Positions 37,569 to 45,151 of a DNA stretch of 64,000 nt are shown here, in pieces. Location of the stretch: positions 1-64,000 of the forward strand of contig JARLIY010000046.1 of NCBI GenBank assembly GCA_031291475.1, in the 5' to 3' direction. Numbering within the stretch: position 1 is the first letter of the stretch; each line of letters starts with the position of its first letter. The notes beneath the pieces were generated by a model, which saw only the letters and a program-made list of their open reading frames with translations, was not told the DNA's origin and ran no database searches. This DNA comes from Xanthobacteraceae bacterium (GTDB lineage: Bacteria; Pseudomonadota; Alphaproteobacteria; Rhizobiales; Xanthobacteraceae). The position numbers and the translations under genes are program-made.

Positions 37569-38464
37569 GCTCGCGCCGGAAAATAGCGGCCGAGCCAGTC
37601 GCGCAGGACGCTCCAGACCCGCGTCGAATTCTCGTTGAACAGGAAATGATCGAGACCGCTGAACAGATGCAGCTCCGCCGGCTGCCCCGCGCGCTTGAAC
37701 ATTTCGATCGACTGCTCGGTCGGCGTCACCGAATCGTTGGCGGCATGGATGAGCAGCAGCGGCCGCGGTGCGATCTTTCCCACCACCTCCTCGGCGCGGA
37801 AATCGAACATGCTCTGCGCCGTCTCGGCCGGAAACATCTCCACCGAGTTAGCCGCCAGCATGGCCACGTTCTGCTTCTCCAGGTTTTGCCGCACGCGGTC
37901 GGGGATCGGCACGATGTCGCCGCGCGGCACCAACAGCGATTTGCCGGTGCGAGCGCGATGGGCGCGGCCTTCCGCAAGCATGGCGGTGAATTTCGCCCAG
38001 GCTTCGAGGGTGGGATGCTGGCCGCGGAATTTGCGCTCGCCATGGCCCCAGCCGCCGTTGGAAATGACCGCGGCCAGGCGCGGATCGGTGCCGCCGGCAT
38101 AGACCGCGACCGCGCCGCCGAAGCTCGAGCCGATGACACCGATGCGATCGGGATCGACGGCGGGATGGCGGGCGAGAAACGTGAGCGCATTGCCGAGATC
38201 CTCGACCTGCTCGAGACAGATGACGCGGCCGAATTCGCCTTCGCTTTTGCCGCAGCCGCGCATGTCGAAGCGCAACGTCACGTAGCCGAAGTCGCTCAAT
38301 ACCCGCGTCGGGTGGATGACACCCACGGAATCGCAATTGCCGCCGAACCCGTGCAGCACCAGGAACGCCGGGCGCCGCTCGCCCGCCGGCAACCCTGCCG
38401 GCACGCCCAACGCGCCATGCAGCCGCAACCCCGCCGACGGAATGCGCACAACCTCTTCGTTCAT
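37565..38464 (-). CDS. Alpha/beta hydrolase
   Basis: 299 residues, a serine alpha/beta hydrolase. It has the nucleophile elbow GSSFGG, an oxyanion-side LVLHGFGGN, Asp in LLLIHAANDSVTP (here the acid may be Asn-Asp) and a terminal catalytic His in FSGLDHFLF. The pattern resembles the dienelactone hydrolase/dipeptidyl-peptidase-like esterase group often annotated as alpha/beta fold hydrolase. The substrate is unknown. It is the first gene of a two-gene unit with the Ldh dehydrogenase. Confidence 0.85.
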   Translation of the reverse strand: MNEEVVRIPSAGLRLHGALGVPAGLPAGERRPAFLVLHGFGGNCDSVGVIHPTRVLSDFGYVTLRFDMRGCGKSEGEFGRVICLEQVEDLGNALTFLARHPAVDPDRIGVIGSSFGGAVAVYAGGTDPRLAAVISNGGWGHGERKFRGQHPTLEAWAKFTAMLAEGRAHRARTGKSLLVPRGDIVPIPDRVRQNLEKQNVAMLAANSVEMFPAETAQSMFDFRAEEVVGKIAPRPLLLIHAANDSVTPTEQSIEMFKRAGQPAELHLFSGLDHFLFNENSTRVWSVLRDWLGRYFPARA

Positions 38465-38474
38465 GGCGCGAAGC

Positions 38475-38506
38475 GTAGCGCGGATTGAGCGACAGGGAAA
38501 TCGGGG
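38475..38506. repeat. Fragment of the GTAGCC-GGATTGAGC repeat
   Basis: GTAGCGCGGATTGAGCGACAG followed by GGGAAATCGGGG resembles one arm of the element at 36430-36517. It lies just upstream of the alpha/beta hydrolase start and downstream of the antiporter gene. It is partial and without a mirror arm. Confidence 0.4.
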
Positions 38507-38531
38507 ACCGTCCGCTTAATGACGCCGGCGC

Positions 38532-40793
38532 TCAGCTCGCCACGAACAGGATCGCGGCGTCGCAGCGCTCAAGCACCGCGGCGGCCATGTTGCCGAAGAA
38601 CAGCGTCTCGCCCGGGCGGCGAGTGACGCCGAGCACGATCAAGTCGTAGCCGCCGCGCTCGACTTCCTTGAGGATGGCGTCCTCGGCCGCGACATCGATG
38701 CGCAGCGCGGTACGCAAGCGGGCGTCGTAACGGTCGGCGAGTTCGGCGATGTCCTTAAGGACCGCTTCTTCATTGCGCCGCATGGCGGCCCCGCGGCGAA
38801 TGCGCCCACGCCGCTCTCCGTCGGAGCGGCCGCTTGCCACATAAAGCGCGCTGACCCGCGAGCCGCCCGACCGGGCAAGCGTGAAACCGGTCTCGGCGGC
38901 GCGACGCGATACGTCCGTGCCGTTGACCGGGATGAGAATTCTGCCGATCGGCTCGCCGCCGCTCTTGAGCCGGCCGCCGGCGATGGCGACCACGAGCGAC
39001 CCCTCGAAGCCGCCGGCGATGCGGGTGATTTCCGGCCCGAAACCGCCGCGCGGCCCCCGCGTCTTGTCGATGCCGACGATTAAAAGATCGTAGCCCTTCT
39101 GCGCCTCGTCGGCGACCGCTTCGGCGCTGTCCGTCTTCCTGCCGCACGCGATCGCGTCGACGCTGCCGGGCCTTTCCTCATCCGCGTGCGCCGCCAAGGT
39201 GACGGTCTGCGCGGCGCGCACCTGTTTTTTCGACTGCCCGGCGTCCTTCGACACCGTCCGCTGCGGCCATTTATCCGGCCCGAGTTTGATGATCGTCGTC
39301 GGCTTGTCGCCGGAGCCGGCAATGGCGCCGGCGAGCCGCGCGGCGAATTTGCCGTTGGCGCTGCCGTCGACCGCAAGCAAAAGGCGTTCGAGATTGGGCA
39401 CGAAGCCGCGGGCATCAAGCTCTTCGCGTTCGAGCCGCTGCCGTTCCGCCTCGCGCAACGGCAGCCGGCGTAGCGCCCAGCGCAGCATCGGCGGCATTGC
39501 CAGCGTGGTGAGGATCGCCATGCCGACGATCAGCGTATACAGATTGCGGCTAAACACCCCCGCCGACAAACCGATCGAGGCGACGATGACTTCGGTCGAG
39601 CCGCGGGCATTCATGGCGCACGCGAGCGCGAGCGACTCGGCGCGGTCGAGCCCGCCGAGCTTGCCGCCGACGAAGGCGCCGGCAAACTTGCCGACGCTGG
39701 CAATGATGACAAGGGCGCCGGCCAGCAACAGCAGATTGGGATCTTTCAGGATGGTCAGATCGGCGCTGAGCCCCGACAGCCCGAAGAACACCGGCATGAA
39801 CAGCGCCGCGATCAGCCCGCGCAGCTGTTCGTCGATGTGGCGAGTGAGGATCGGCGATTCACCGATCAAGACGCCGGCAACGAAAGCACCGAGCACGGTC
39901 TGCACGCCGATCAGGTAAGTAATCAGCGCCATCGAGAACATGATCAAGAGGATCATGGTGATGACCGCAAATTCGCTTGAGAAATGATCGTTGGTCCAGC
40001 GGATCAGGCCAGACACGATTCGCCGGCCGACGGTCATGCTCAGCGCCAGGAATATCAGCGTGCCGACGATGGCGAAGCTCACCGAGCGCAGATCGAGCGT
40101 GCCGGACGAAGCGAGCCCGAACGAAATGGCGATGATGATCCATCCGCCCGAATCTTCGATAATGGCGGAAGCCACGATGATCTGGCCGATGTCGCGGCGC
40201 ATGAAATTCATGTCGCGCACCACCATGGCGACGATCTTGATCGAGGAGATCGACAGCGCGGTGGCGAGGAACAACGCGGTGACGAAGCGCGCCTGCGGGT
40301 CGGGCAAGATCGAATCCGGCAGCATCTCGCCGACGGCGAAGCCGCAGACGAAAGGCAGCGCCATGCCGGCCGCGGCCACGGCGATTGCCGCGCGTCCCAC
40401 CCGCCGCACCAGCCGCAGATCGGTTTCCATGCCGGTGAGCAGCAGCAGCATGAGCACGCCGAGCTCCGAGACGGCGTCGACCATGCTCTTCTGTTCGGCC
40501 GTTTGCGGAAACAGCGCATGCTGAAAGTCGGGCCAGACGAGGCCAAGCAGGGAAGGACCGAGCAAAAGCCCGCCGAGAAGTTGGCCCATGATGGCCGGCT
40601 GGCCGACGCGCTGCATTGCTTCGCCGAGGCCGCGGCCGACAAGAAGGAGGAGAGCGAGCTCGGCGATGAAGACCGCTTCCGACTTCCCGGACACATTCGG
40701 CGCGGCGGCAAAGGCGATCGAGGCGCCGCCGCACAGCGCAAAAGCGGCGAGCAGGCCGCGCCCGGCAATGGCCGTGGGCACGGCGCTCCGCAT
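38532..40793 (-). CDS. CPA2-type cation:proton antiporter fused to tandem universal-stress-protein domains
   Basis: 753 residues. About residues 35-440 form the membrane domain of a monovalent cation:proton antiporter-2 (KefB/NhaS3-like), with 12-13 helices, GQLLGGLLLGPSLLG and the conserved NARGSTEVIVAS. The remaining 300 residues are cytoplasmic and hold two UspA-like domains: VPNLERLLLAVDGSANGKFAA (the first) and GRILIPVNGTDVSRRAAETGF with VLGVTRRPGETLFFGN (the second), which resembles the GxxG-S/T nucleotide-binding loop. The architecture suggests ion transport controlled by adenine nucleotides. An exact EcfG promoter (GGAAC-N16-CGTT) lies about 100 bases upstream, placing it in the general stress response. 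Confidence 0.9.
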   Translation of the reverse strand: MRSAVPTAIAGRGLLAAFALCGGASIAFAAAPNVSGKSEAVFIAELALLLLVGRGLGEAMQRVGQPAIMGQLLGGLLLGPSLLGLVWPDFQHALFPQTAEQKSMVDAVSELGVLMLLLLTGMETDLRLVRRVGRAAIAVAAAGMALPFVCGFAVGEMLPDSILPDPQARFVTALFLATALSISSIKIVAMVVRDMNFMRRDIGQIIVASAIIEDSGGWIIIAISFGLASSGTLDLRSVSFAIVGTLIFLALSMTVGRRIVSGLIRWTNDHFSSEFAVITMILLIMFSMALITYLIGVQTVLGAFVAGVLIGESPILTRHIDEQLRGLIAALFMPVFFGLSGLSADLTILKDPNLLLLAGALVIIASVGKFAGAFVGGKLGGLDRAESLALACAMNARGSTEVIVASIGLSAGVFSRNLYTLIVGMAILTTLAMPPMLRWALRRLPLREAERQRLEREELDARGFVPNLERLLLAVDGSANGKFAARLAGAIAGSGDKPTTIIKLGPDKWPQRTVSKDAGQSKKQVRAAQTVTLAAHADEERPGSVDAIACGRKTDSAEAVADEAQKGYDLLIVGIDKTRGPRGGFGPEITRIAGGFEGSLVVAIAGGRLKSGGEPIGRILIPVNGTDVSRRAAETGFTLARSGGSRVSALYVASGRSDGERRGRIRRGAAMRRNEEAVLKDIAELADRYDARLRTALRIDVAAEDAILKEVERGGYDLIVLGVTRRPGETLFFGNMAAAVLERCDAAILFVAS

Positions 40794-40891
40794 CGCCTGC
40801 TCGCGGTTACGACGGAAATGCAGCTGTTTACTCCCCCATTCACGGATTATTCGCCAAGCCCCGCGGCTAAAATTCGCGCGGCGTTCCCATC

Positions 40892-40916
40892 AACGCCGTT
40901 CTGGTTCCGGCGTTCC
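40892..40916 (-). promoter_or_regulatory. EcfG-type promoter of the antiporter gene
   Basis: Minus strand: -35 GGAAC at 40916-40912, a 16-base spacer, -10 CGTT at 40895-40892. This is an exact match to the alphaproteobacterial EcfG consensus. It would give a leader of about 90 bases before the ATG at 40793. Confidence 0.65.
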
Positions 40917-40933
40917 GTCCCGGCCCCGCGCCG

Positions 40934-42526
40934 CTATGCGTTTTCCGCTTGGCTTGCCGTCACGATTTCCTCCGTCGGCCAGCGTTCATGGGTGAGCGGC
41001 ACGATCATGCGTGTGGAAAAACCGGCGCGCGTATAGGAGGAATGCACCTCCCCGTTCATCTGCCGCTCGATGACCATCCCGATCAACCGCGTGCCGAATC
41101 CGCTCCGTCGCGGCCGTCGCGCCGGCGGCCCGTTGCGCTCGACCCAATCGAAGGTGAGCATCAGACCGCGCCGCGTGCGCGCCACCGACCAGCTCAGCTC
41201 CAGCTTTCCCTGCGGCCGCGACAGGCTGCCGTATTTGATAGCGTTGACGGCCAGTTCGTGCAAAGCCGCGCTTAGGCTGAAAGTCGGGTCCGGCTCGAGA
41301 TCGACCTGGGGGCCGACGAAGGTGGTGCGGTCGAGATAAGGGCCGAGTACGACACGCAACAGCTCGGTGAGCGGCGTCGATTTCCAGCCGGCTTCGGTGA
41401 TCAGCCGGTGCGCGTTGGCAAGCGCGAGCACGCGCGCCTGATATTTGCTAACCAGCTCGGCCATGTTCCGCGAATTCTTCGCGGTCTGCGAGAACAGCGC
41501 CAGCAACTGCGAAAATAGATTGCCGGAGCGATGGCGCAACTCGCGGATCATCAATTCGTGGCGCTGCTCCAGCTGCCGGCGTTGAATGGCGCCGGCGAGC
41601 AAATTGCCGACTGCCGTCACGAAAGAGGCGTCCTGCGCGCTGAAGTGGCGCCTCCTGATGGTGGCGACGCCGAGAATACCGAAGGCGCGCCCGTCGCGGC
41701 CGGCGATCGTCGCATGCATGCCGCTGACGCAGTTGTGGTCCTTGAGATATTGGGCGACCTCAAACCTTTTTTCAGTCGCGAAATCGGCGATGACAACCGG
41801 CGCAGGGGTATCCAACGTAAAGCGAGCATAGGTGTTGGGCTCCGTCATCGCCAGGACCGTGCCGAGGAGCTCGCGCTTCCAGCCGAACCCGGCGCGTAAA
41901 AGAAGCTCGTCGGCGCTGGGAAGAAGCTCGAGGATTTTGACGAATTCAACCGACAGCGTGAGTGCGACGGTGCTCACCGCATCGGTCAGTAGCTTTTCAA
42001 GATCGGTTTCGACCAATGCGCGCTCGCCGAGCTGGGCGAGCGCCTCTTCCTGTTTGGCGCGGCTGCGCAATTCCTCTTGCAGGTTCACCCGCTCGGTAAC
42101 GTCCTGGCAAAGGCCGACCATGCGTTCCGGCACGCCGTCCTTCATCATCACCGTCCCGCTCGCCTCGATCCACAGCGCGCTCCGCCCTTGGCGGGGCGCC
42201 GCCCGATAACGCACCCTGTACGGTCCGCCGGTGCGCAGCGCCTCGCCGACGGCGTCCAAAACCTTGGTGCGATCCTCCTCATGGATGTCGCGTTCAAAAA
42301 ATGAATAAGTGCCGTCGAAAGTGCCGGGAGACAGGCCGTAAATCGACTCAAGGTTGGTCGACCAAGTCACCACGTTGGTGGCAACGTCCCAGGACCAGAC
42401 GCCGATCTGTCCGGCTTCGAGCGCAACGCCGACCGTGGCAAAATCCGGAAAGATCGCCGCCGCGGTCCGTTTCGGCGCCGGATCCGGTTCCGTAGTTGGC
42501 GTGCTTTTGACCTCGGGCCTGTCCAT
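40934..42526 (-). CDS. Soluble PAS-GAF sensor histidine kinase of the HWE family
   Basis: 530 residues, no membrane segment. A PAS domain (about residues 30-145) has ALEAGQIGVWSWDVATNVVTWS and ends in the PAC-like LCQDVTERV. A GAF domain (about 165-315) follows. The kinase core has the H-box ELRHRSGNL with phospho-acceptor His332, the N-box with Asn428 (LAVNAIKYGSLS), the hallmark Trp461-x-Glu463 (DWVERNGP) and the G-box SGFGTRLIG. HWE/HisKA2 kinases are the class that phosphorylates PhyR in alphaproteobacteria, so this is a candidate input for the phyR locus 2 kb away. No cognate single-domain regulator is adjacent. The start at 42526 is preferred to 42562. Confidence 0.88.
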   Translation of the reverse strand: MDRPEVKSTPTTEPDPAPKRTAAAIFPDFATVGVALEAGQIGVWSWDVATNVVTWSTNLESIYGLSPGTFDGTYSFFERDIHEEDRTKVLDAVGEALRTGGPYRVRYRAAPRQGRSALWIEASGTVMMKDGVPERMVGLCQDVTERVNLQEELRSRAKQEEALAQLGERALVETDLEKLLTDAVSTVALTLSVEFVKILELLPSADELLLRAGFGWKRELLGTVLAMTEPNTYARFTLDTPAPVVIADFATEKRFEVAQYLKDHNCVSGMHATIAGRDGRAFGILGVATIRRRHFSAQDASFVTAVGNLLAGAIQRRQLEQRHELMIRELRHRSGNLFSQLLALFSQTAKNSRNMAELVSKYQARVLALANAHRLITEAGWKSTPLTELLRVVLGPYLDRTTFVGPQVDLEPDPTFSLSAALHELAVNAIKYGSLSRPQGKLELSWSVARTRRGLMLTFDWVERNGPPARRPRRSGFGTRLIGMVIERQMNGEVHSSYTRAGFSTRMIVPLTHERWPTEEIVTASQAENA

Positions 42527-42668
42527 ACGTTTACAGTTCGACCTCGCCCCATCGGGGGTCAAGGGCGAGATTGGGACTACTTACGGGAAAACAAGGGAGC
42601 CGCGCGTCGGGTTTCGCTCGCGCCCTCTGGCGATGAATGGACGCGCAACGCGCGCCACGGCCCGCCGT

Positions 42669-43499
42669 CTAATAGAGGCCGAACGCCGTCGGATTGTTGC
42701 GCAATTCGGCGCGCGGCGGCAACCGCTCGGCGGCGTCGGCGCCGGGCATTGCGGTCGCGGGCCGCACCGCGACCCTCGCGGTCATCGCGCCGGGGCCGCC
42801 TTCGATCGACACCTCTTTTTGCGAGATTTCCTTTTGATTATCGGCCGCAATGGCGCGCTGATCGTTCGGCAGCACCACGACTTTGGTGCCGATGCCGACA
42901 CGATCATAAAGATCGATCACGTCGGCGTCGCGCATGCGGATGCAGCCGCTGGAGACGTGCTTGCCGATCGAAGCCGGACTGTTGGTGCCGTGGATGCGGT
43001 AGTCGGTGTTGCCCAGATAAAGCGCGCGGGCGCCGAGCGGATTGCCCGGTCCGCCGCCGACCCAGCGCGGGAGATAGGGCTGGCGCGCGATCATCTCGGC
43101 CGGCGGAATCCAGTCGGGCCATTCGGACTTGCGCGAAATCTTCTCGACGCCCGACCAAGTGAAGCCTTTGCGCCCGACACCGATGCCGTAACGCAGCGCC
43201 GTGCCGTCGCCGAGCGTCAAATAAAGGAAGGTGTGCGCCGTATCGATCATGATCGTGCCGGCGGGCTCGGCGCCGGTGTAGGAGACGATCTGCCGCCGTA
43301 ACGGCGCAGCCAGCTCATCGCCGGCGGTCGCCACGCGCGCCTGTTCCGGCGGTTGCGCAACGTCGCGCAATACCGCGACGTCCCGACCGCTGAAATTGTC
43401 TGAAAGCGATTGCGCAGAGGCCAGACCGACCGGGAGAGTGGCGAAGGCTGCACAGAGAGCCGCGGTGCAGGCGTGCCGTGGCAGCTTGTCTGCCGACAT
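42669..43499 (-). CDS. L,D-transpeptidase (ErfK/YbiS/YcfS/YnhG family), periplasmic
   Basis: 276 residues. It has a signal peptide (about 30 residues ending GLASAQ) and a YkuD domain with IMIDTAHTFLYL, GIGVGRKGFTWSG and the catalytic YRIHGTNSPASIGKHVSSGC, where His and Cys are the active pair, followed by IRMRDADVIDLYDRV. It makes peptidoglycan 3-3 cross-links or lipoprotein attachments. A C-terminal tail of about 60 residues is not conserved. The ATG at 43499 is preceded by GGAG at 6 bases. A weak EcfG-like promoter lies upstream, so it may belong to the stress regulon. Confidence 0.92.
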   Translation of the reverse strand: MSADKLPRHACTAALCAAFATLPVGLASAQSLSDNFSGRDVAVLRDVAQPPEQARVATAGDELAAPLRRQIVSYTGAEPAGTIMIDTAHTFLYLTLGDGTALRYGIGVGRKGFTWSGVEKISRKSEWPDWIPPAEMIARQPYLPRWVGGGPGNPLGARALYLGNTDYRIHGTNSPASIGKHVSSGCIRMRDADVIDLYDRVGIGTKVVVLPNDQRAIAADNQKEISQKEVSIEGGPGAMTARVAVRPATAMPGADAAERLPPRAELRNNPTAFGLY

Positions 43500-43531
43500 G
43501 AAACACTCCGCTCGTTGAGTTCCGTTTATCA

Positions 43532-43556
43532 ATCGCCGGTGGACGTTAAAGGTTCC
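43532..43556 (-). promoter_or_regulatory. Weak EcfG-like promoter of the L,D-transpeptidase gene
   Basis: Minus strand: GGAAC at 43556-43552, a 16-base spacer, CGAT at 43535-43532 (3 of 4 matches to CGTT). It is 33 bases before the ATG at 43499. It is plausible because neighbouring genes have exact matches, but imperfect. Confidence 0.3.
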
Positions 43557-43561
43557 GTGCG

Positions 43562-43590
43562 AAGCGCCGCCGTTATGCGCGGCGCTTTTT
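43562..43590 (+). terminator. Terminator-like hairpin with T tract on the plus strand
   Basis: AAGCGCCGC (43562-43570) pairs with GCGGCGCTT (43579-43587), loop of 8, and TTTTT ends at 43590. The T tract is on the plus strand although both flanking genes are on the minus strand; read on the minus strand the hairpin is followed only by TTCG. It may still form the 3' end of the upstream minus-strand gene. Confidence 0.5.
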
Positions 43591-43626
43591 GATCAAATAA
43601 CTGGCAAATTATTTGCAACAATATTT

Positions 43627-43944
43627 TCAGACCACGCAACGGCGGAAGACGTTGGCGAGGTGCGGCGCGGAAATCGGGCTAAACGCGGTTTCGCATCCAA
43701 CCGGAACTTTGCCGCCCGACGCCGGATGCGCGGGCGACACCGGCCCGGCCGGCGATCCAAGCTCATGCGACCATACCGCCGGACTCACCGACGGCAGCCG
43801 ATCTCCCTTGAGCGTACGGTTGACCGATGGCGCCGGGGCCAACGTGAGCACGCCGGTGCTGGGGAATGTCGGAAATGAAATAAAGCTCGCGGTGAACGCC
43901 GCCAGCATCACGCCAACGACGCGAACAAAAAACACATCGTTCAT
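43627..43944 (-). CDS. Small secreted protein of unknown function, EcfG-controlled
   Basis: 105 residues. A hydrophobic N-terminal signal (MNDVFFVRVVGVMLAAFTASF) is followed by a Pro/Ser-rich mature part with TLKGDRLPSVSP, then PVGCETAFSPISAPHLANVFRRCVV with two cysteines (Cys84 and Cys103) that could form a disulfide. Similar small KGDRLP...GC..AFSP...RC proteins are recalled from other rhizobia, without known function. The start at 43944 is supported by GGAG at 8-base spacing; the open frame to 43980 is not needed. An exact EcfG promoter lies 54 bases upstream, so it is predicted to be made under general stress and exported. Confidence 0.78.
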   Translation of the reverse strand: MNDVFFVRVVGVMLAAFTASFISFPTFPSTGVLTLAPAPSVNRTLKGDRLPSVSPAVWSHELGSPAGPVSPAHPASGGKVPVGCETAFSPISAPHLANVFRRCVV

Positions 43945-43997
43945 TGGATCGTCTCCGACACACTCGCACGATCCCCCCACGCGCTTCCGCGATGAGG

Positions 43998-44022
43998 AAC
44001 GTGGGCCGACGAGGGGAGTTCC
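43998..44022 (-). promoter_or_regulatory. EcfG-type promoter of the small secreted protein
   Basis: Minus strand: GGAAC at 44022-44018, a 16-base spacer, CGTT at 44001-43998. This is an exact consensus match, 54 bases before the ATG at 43944. Confidence 0.7.
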
Positions 44023-44102
44023 GCGCGGAACACCGTCTCACGGGCTTGTGAAGGCGACGCTCACGGTTGTGTGACAAAGCAATCGCGGACGGAGGCGGAG
44101 GC

Positions 44103-44127
44103 GGAACAAATCACGCCGTCGCGGTTT
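44103..44127 (+). promoter_or_regulatory. Possible EcfG-type promoter of the candidate small RNA
   Basis: GGAAC at 44103-44107 is followed after 16 bases by GTTT (44124-44127), which satisfies the minimal GGAAC-N18-TT form described for rhizobial RpoE2/EcfG but not the full CGTT. The predicted transcript start, about 6-8 bases later near 44134, coincides with the start of the first hairpin. Confidence 0.4.
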
Positions 44128-44133
44128 ATCGTC

Positions 44134-44223
44134 GCGACCGGCCATCCTTTCCCCCCTCCCCCCGTGCTTGGCCGGTCATCGTGGGCGCAGCCGATGGACC
44201 GATCGGCTGCGCCCTAATTTTTT
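44134..44223 (+). ncRNA. Candidate stress-response small RNA with C-rich loop (GsrN-like)
   Basis: About 90 bases with no coding potential. Hairpin 1 has arms GACCGGCC (44136-44143) and GGCCGGTC (44170-44177) enclosing a 26-base loop that contains two runs of six C separated by one T (44151-44163), complementary to purine-rich ribosome-binding sites. Hairpin 2 is an intrinsic terminator. The neighbours are phyR (minus, ending at 44308) and an EcfG-driven secreted protein, and an EcfG-like promoter is upstream. Caulobacter GsrN is a sigma-T-controlled sRNA with a C-rich loop that pairs with mRNA leaders; this locus fits that pattern by position, promoter and structure. No sequence homology was tested. 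It could instead be a bare plus-strand terminator. Confidence 0.55.
44183..44223 (+). terminator. Strong intrinsic terminator of the candidate small RNA
   Basis: A 12-bp perfect GC-rich stem, GGGCGCAGCCGA (44183-44194) with TCGGCTGCGCCC (44203-44214), extendable to 13 pairs, is followed by TAATTTTTT. The T tract shows it works on the plus strand, where no protein gene precedes it, so it needs a plus-strand transcript to end. Confidence 0.8.
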
Positions 44224-44252
44224 CCGGCAGGCGATTCCGGGCAGAATAGATT

Positions 44253-44288
44253 GCGGGTCCGCGGGCTAAAGCCCGTGCCCGGACCCGC
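44253..44288. repeat. Nested inverted repeat after phyR
   Basis: The outer arms GCGGGTCC (44253-44260) and GGACCCGC (44281-44288) enclose an inner CGGGC-TAAA-GCCCG (44262-44275). It lies 19 bases beyond the phyR stop and could form the 3' end of its mRNA, though no T tract follows on the minus strand. Confidence 0.5.
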
Positions 44289-44307
44289 AGTAAGAGACGG
44301 GAGAGAG

Positions 44308-45111
44308 CTACGCCGTGGGCTGCCGCTCGCGCTGCCGCGCCTTGCGCCCGAAGAACAGCGCCTGGCTCGCCACAGCCGAGACCACCGCAAGCTGGAACGG
44401 CTTGGCGATGAGAAATGCCGGCTCTGGCCGCTGGCCGGTGAGGAAACGCTCGGGGTACGCGGTAATGAATATCACCGGCACCTCGAAGGTGCGGAGCAGC
44501 TCGTTTACCGCATCGAGGCCGGAGCTGCCGTCGGCGAGCTGGATGTCCGCGAGGATCAACCCGGGCCGCTTCTGGCGGGCGAGCGCGATGGCCTCGGTGT
44601 GGGTCCGGGCGACGCCAATAACCCGGTGCCCGAGGCTCTCCACCAGCGCCTCGATGTCCATGGCGATGAAGGTTTCGTCCTCGATGATGAGCACGTCGGT
44701 GGCGATTTCGGCGGCAAGTTCGCGGCCGGATTCTTCAACCAGGCCGCGCAGGGTGGCCAAATCGCAGTCGAGGATCTGGGCTGCGTCTTCCTCCGAAAAG
44801 CCCTCGAGCGCCACCAGCAGGAATGCCTGGCGGGGACGTGGCGTGATCTGCGTGAGATGCTGTTCGGCAGTGAGATGCGGCACGGCGGCGTCGGGCTTGC
44901 CGTTCACGGCCACCGAATTCCAGATTTTCGTGAACAGTTTGTAAAGGGCAACCCGTTGATTTGGCGCGGATTCCAGGATTTGAGGGCTGGCGATAAGCGA
45001 TTCCAAAGTGGCCGCCACATAGGCGTCCCCGGAGGCTTGGTGGCCGGTCAGCGCGCGGGCGTAACGGCGCAAAAACGGCAGATGCTGAACGACCGATTGT
45101 GATGTCGACAA
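44308..45111 (-). CDS. phyR: General stress response regulator PhyR
   Basis: 267 residues: an N-terminal sigma-factor-like domain (about 1-130, LPFLRRYARALTG ... PRPRQAFLLVALEGFSEEDAAQIL) and a C-terminal receiver domain (about 138-255) with acidic pair Glu144/Asp145, phospho-acceptor Asp189 (LILADIQLAD), Thr in VIFITAYPE and Lys in AKPFQ. When phosphorylated, PhyR binds the anti-sigma factor NepR and releases EcfG. The start is TTG at 45111, with a GGAGGG ribosome-binding site a few bases upstream. It is divergent from nepR-ecfG with its own exact EcfG promoter, so the system should be positively autoregulated. Confidence 0.96.
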   Translation of the reverse strand: MSTSQSVVQHLPFLRRYARALTGHQASGDAYVAATLESLIASPQILESAPNQRVALYKLFTKIWNSVAVNGKPDAAVPHLTAEQHLTQITPRPRQAFLLVALEGFSEEDAAQILDCDLATLRGLVEESGRELAAEIATDVLIIEDETFIAMDIEALVESLGHRVIGVARTHTEAIALARQKRPGLILADIQLADGSSGLDAVNELLRTFEVPVIFITAYPERFLTGQRPEPAFLIAKPFQLAVVSAVASQALFFGRKARQRERQPTA

Positions 45112-45151
45112 AAGGACCCTCCCCTTCCAGATTCCCGAGGCTATTGGCTAA

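Noticed and set aside
42354..43301. 315-residue plus-strand frame across the kinase start and the L,D-transpeptidase
   Set aside because: It spans two genes on the opposite strand, both with full catalytic motifs, and has no domain of its own.
43996..44020. Plus-strand GGAAC-N16-AGTT as another EcfG promoter
   Set aside because: It overlaps the exact minus-strand promoter as a by-product of its near-palindromic form, and the -10 is imperfect.
44067..44249. 60-residue plus-strand open frame in the stress island
   Set aside because: Low-complexity and without a ribosome-binding site; it overlaps both hairpins of the candidate small RNA, which explains the sequence better.
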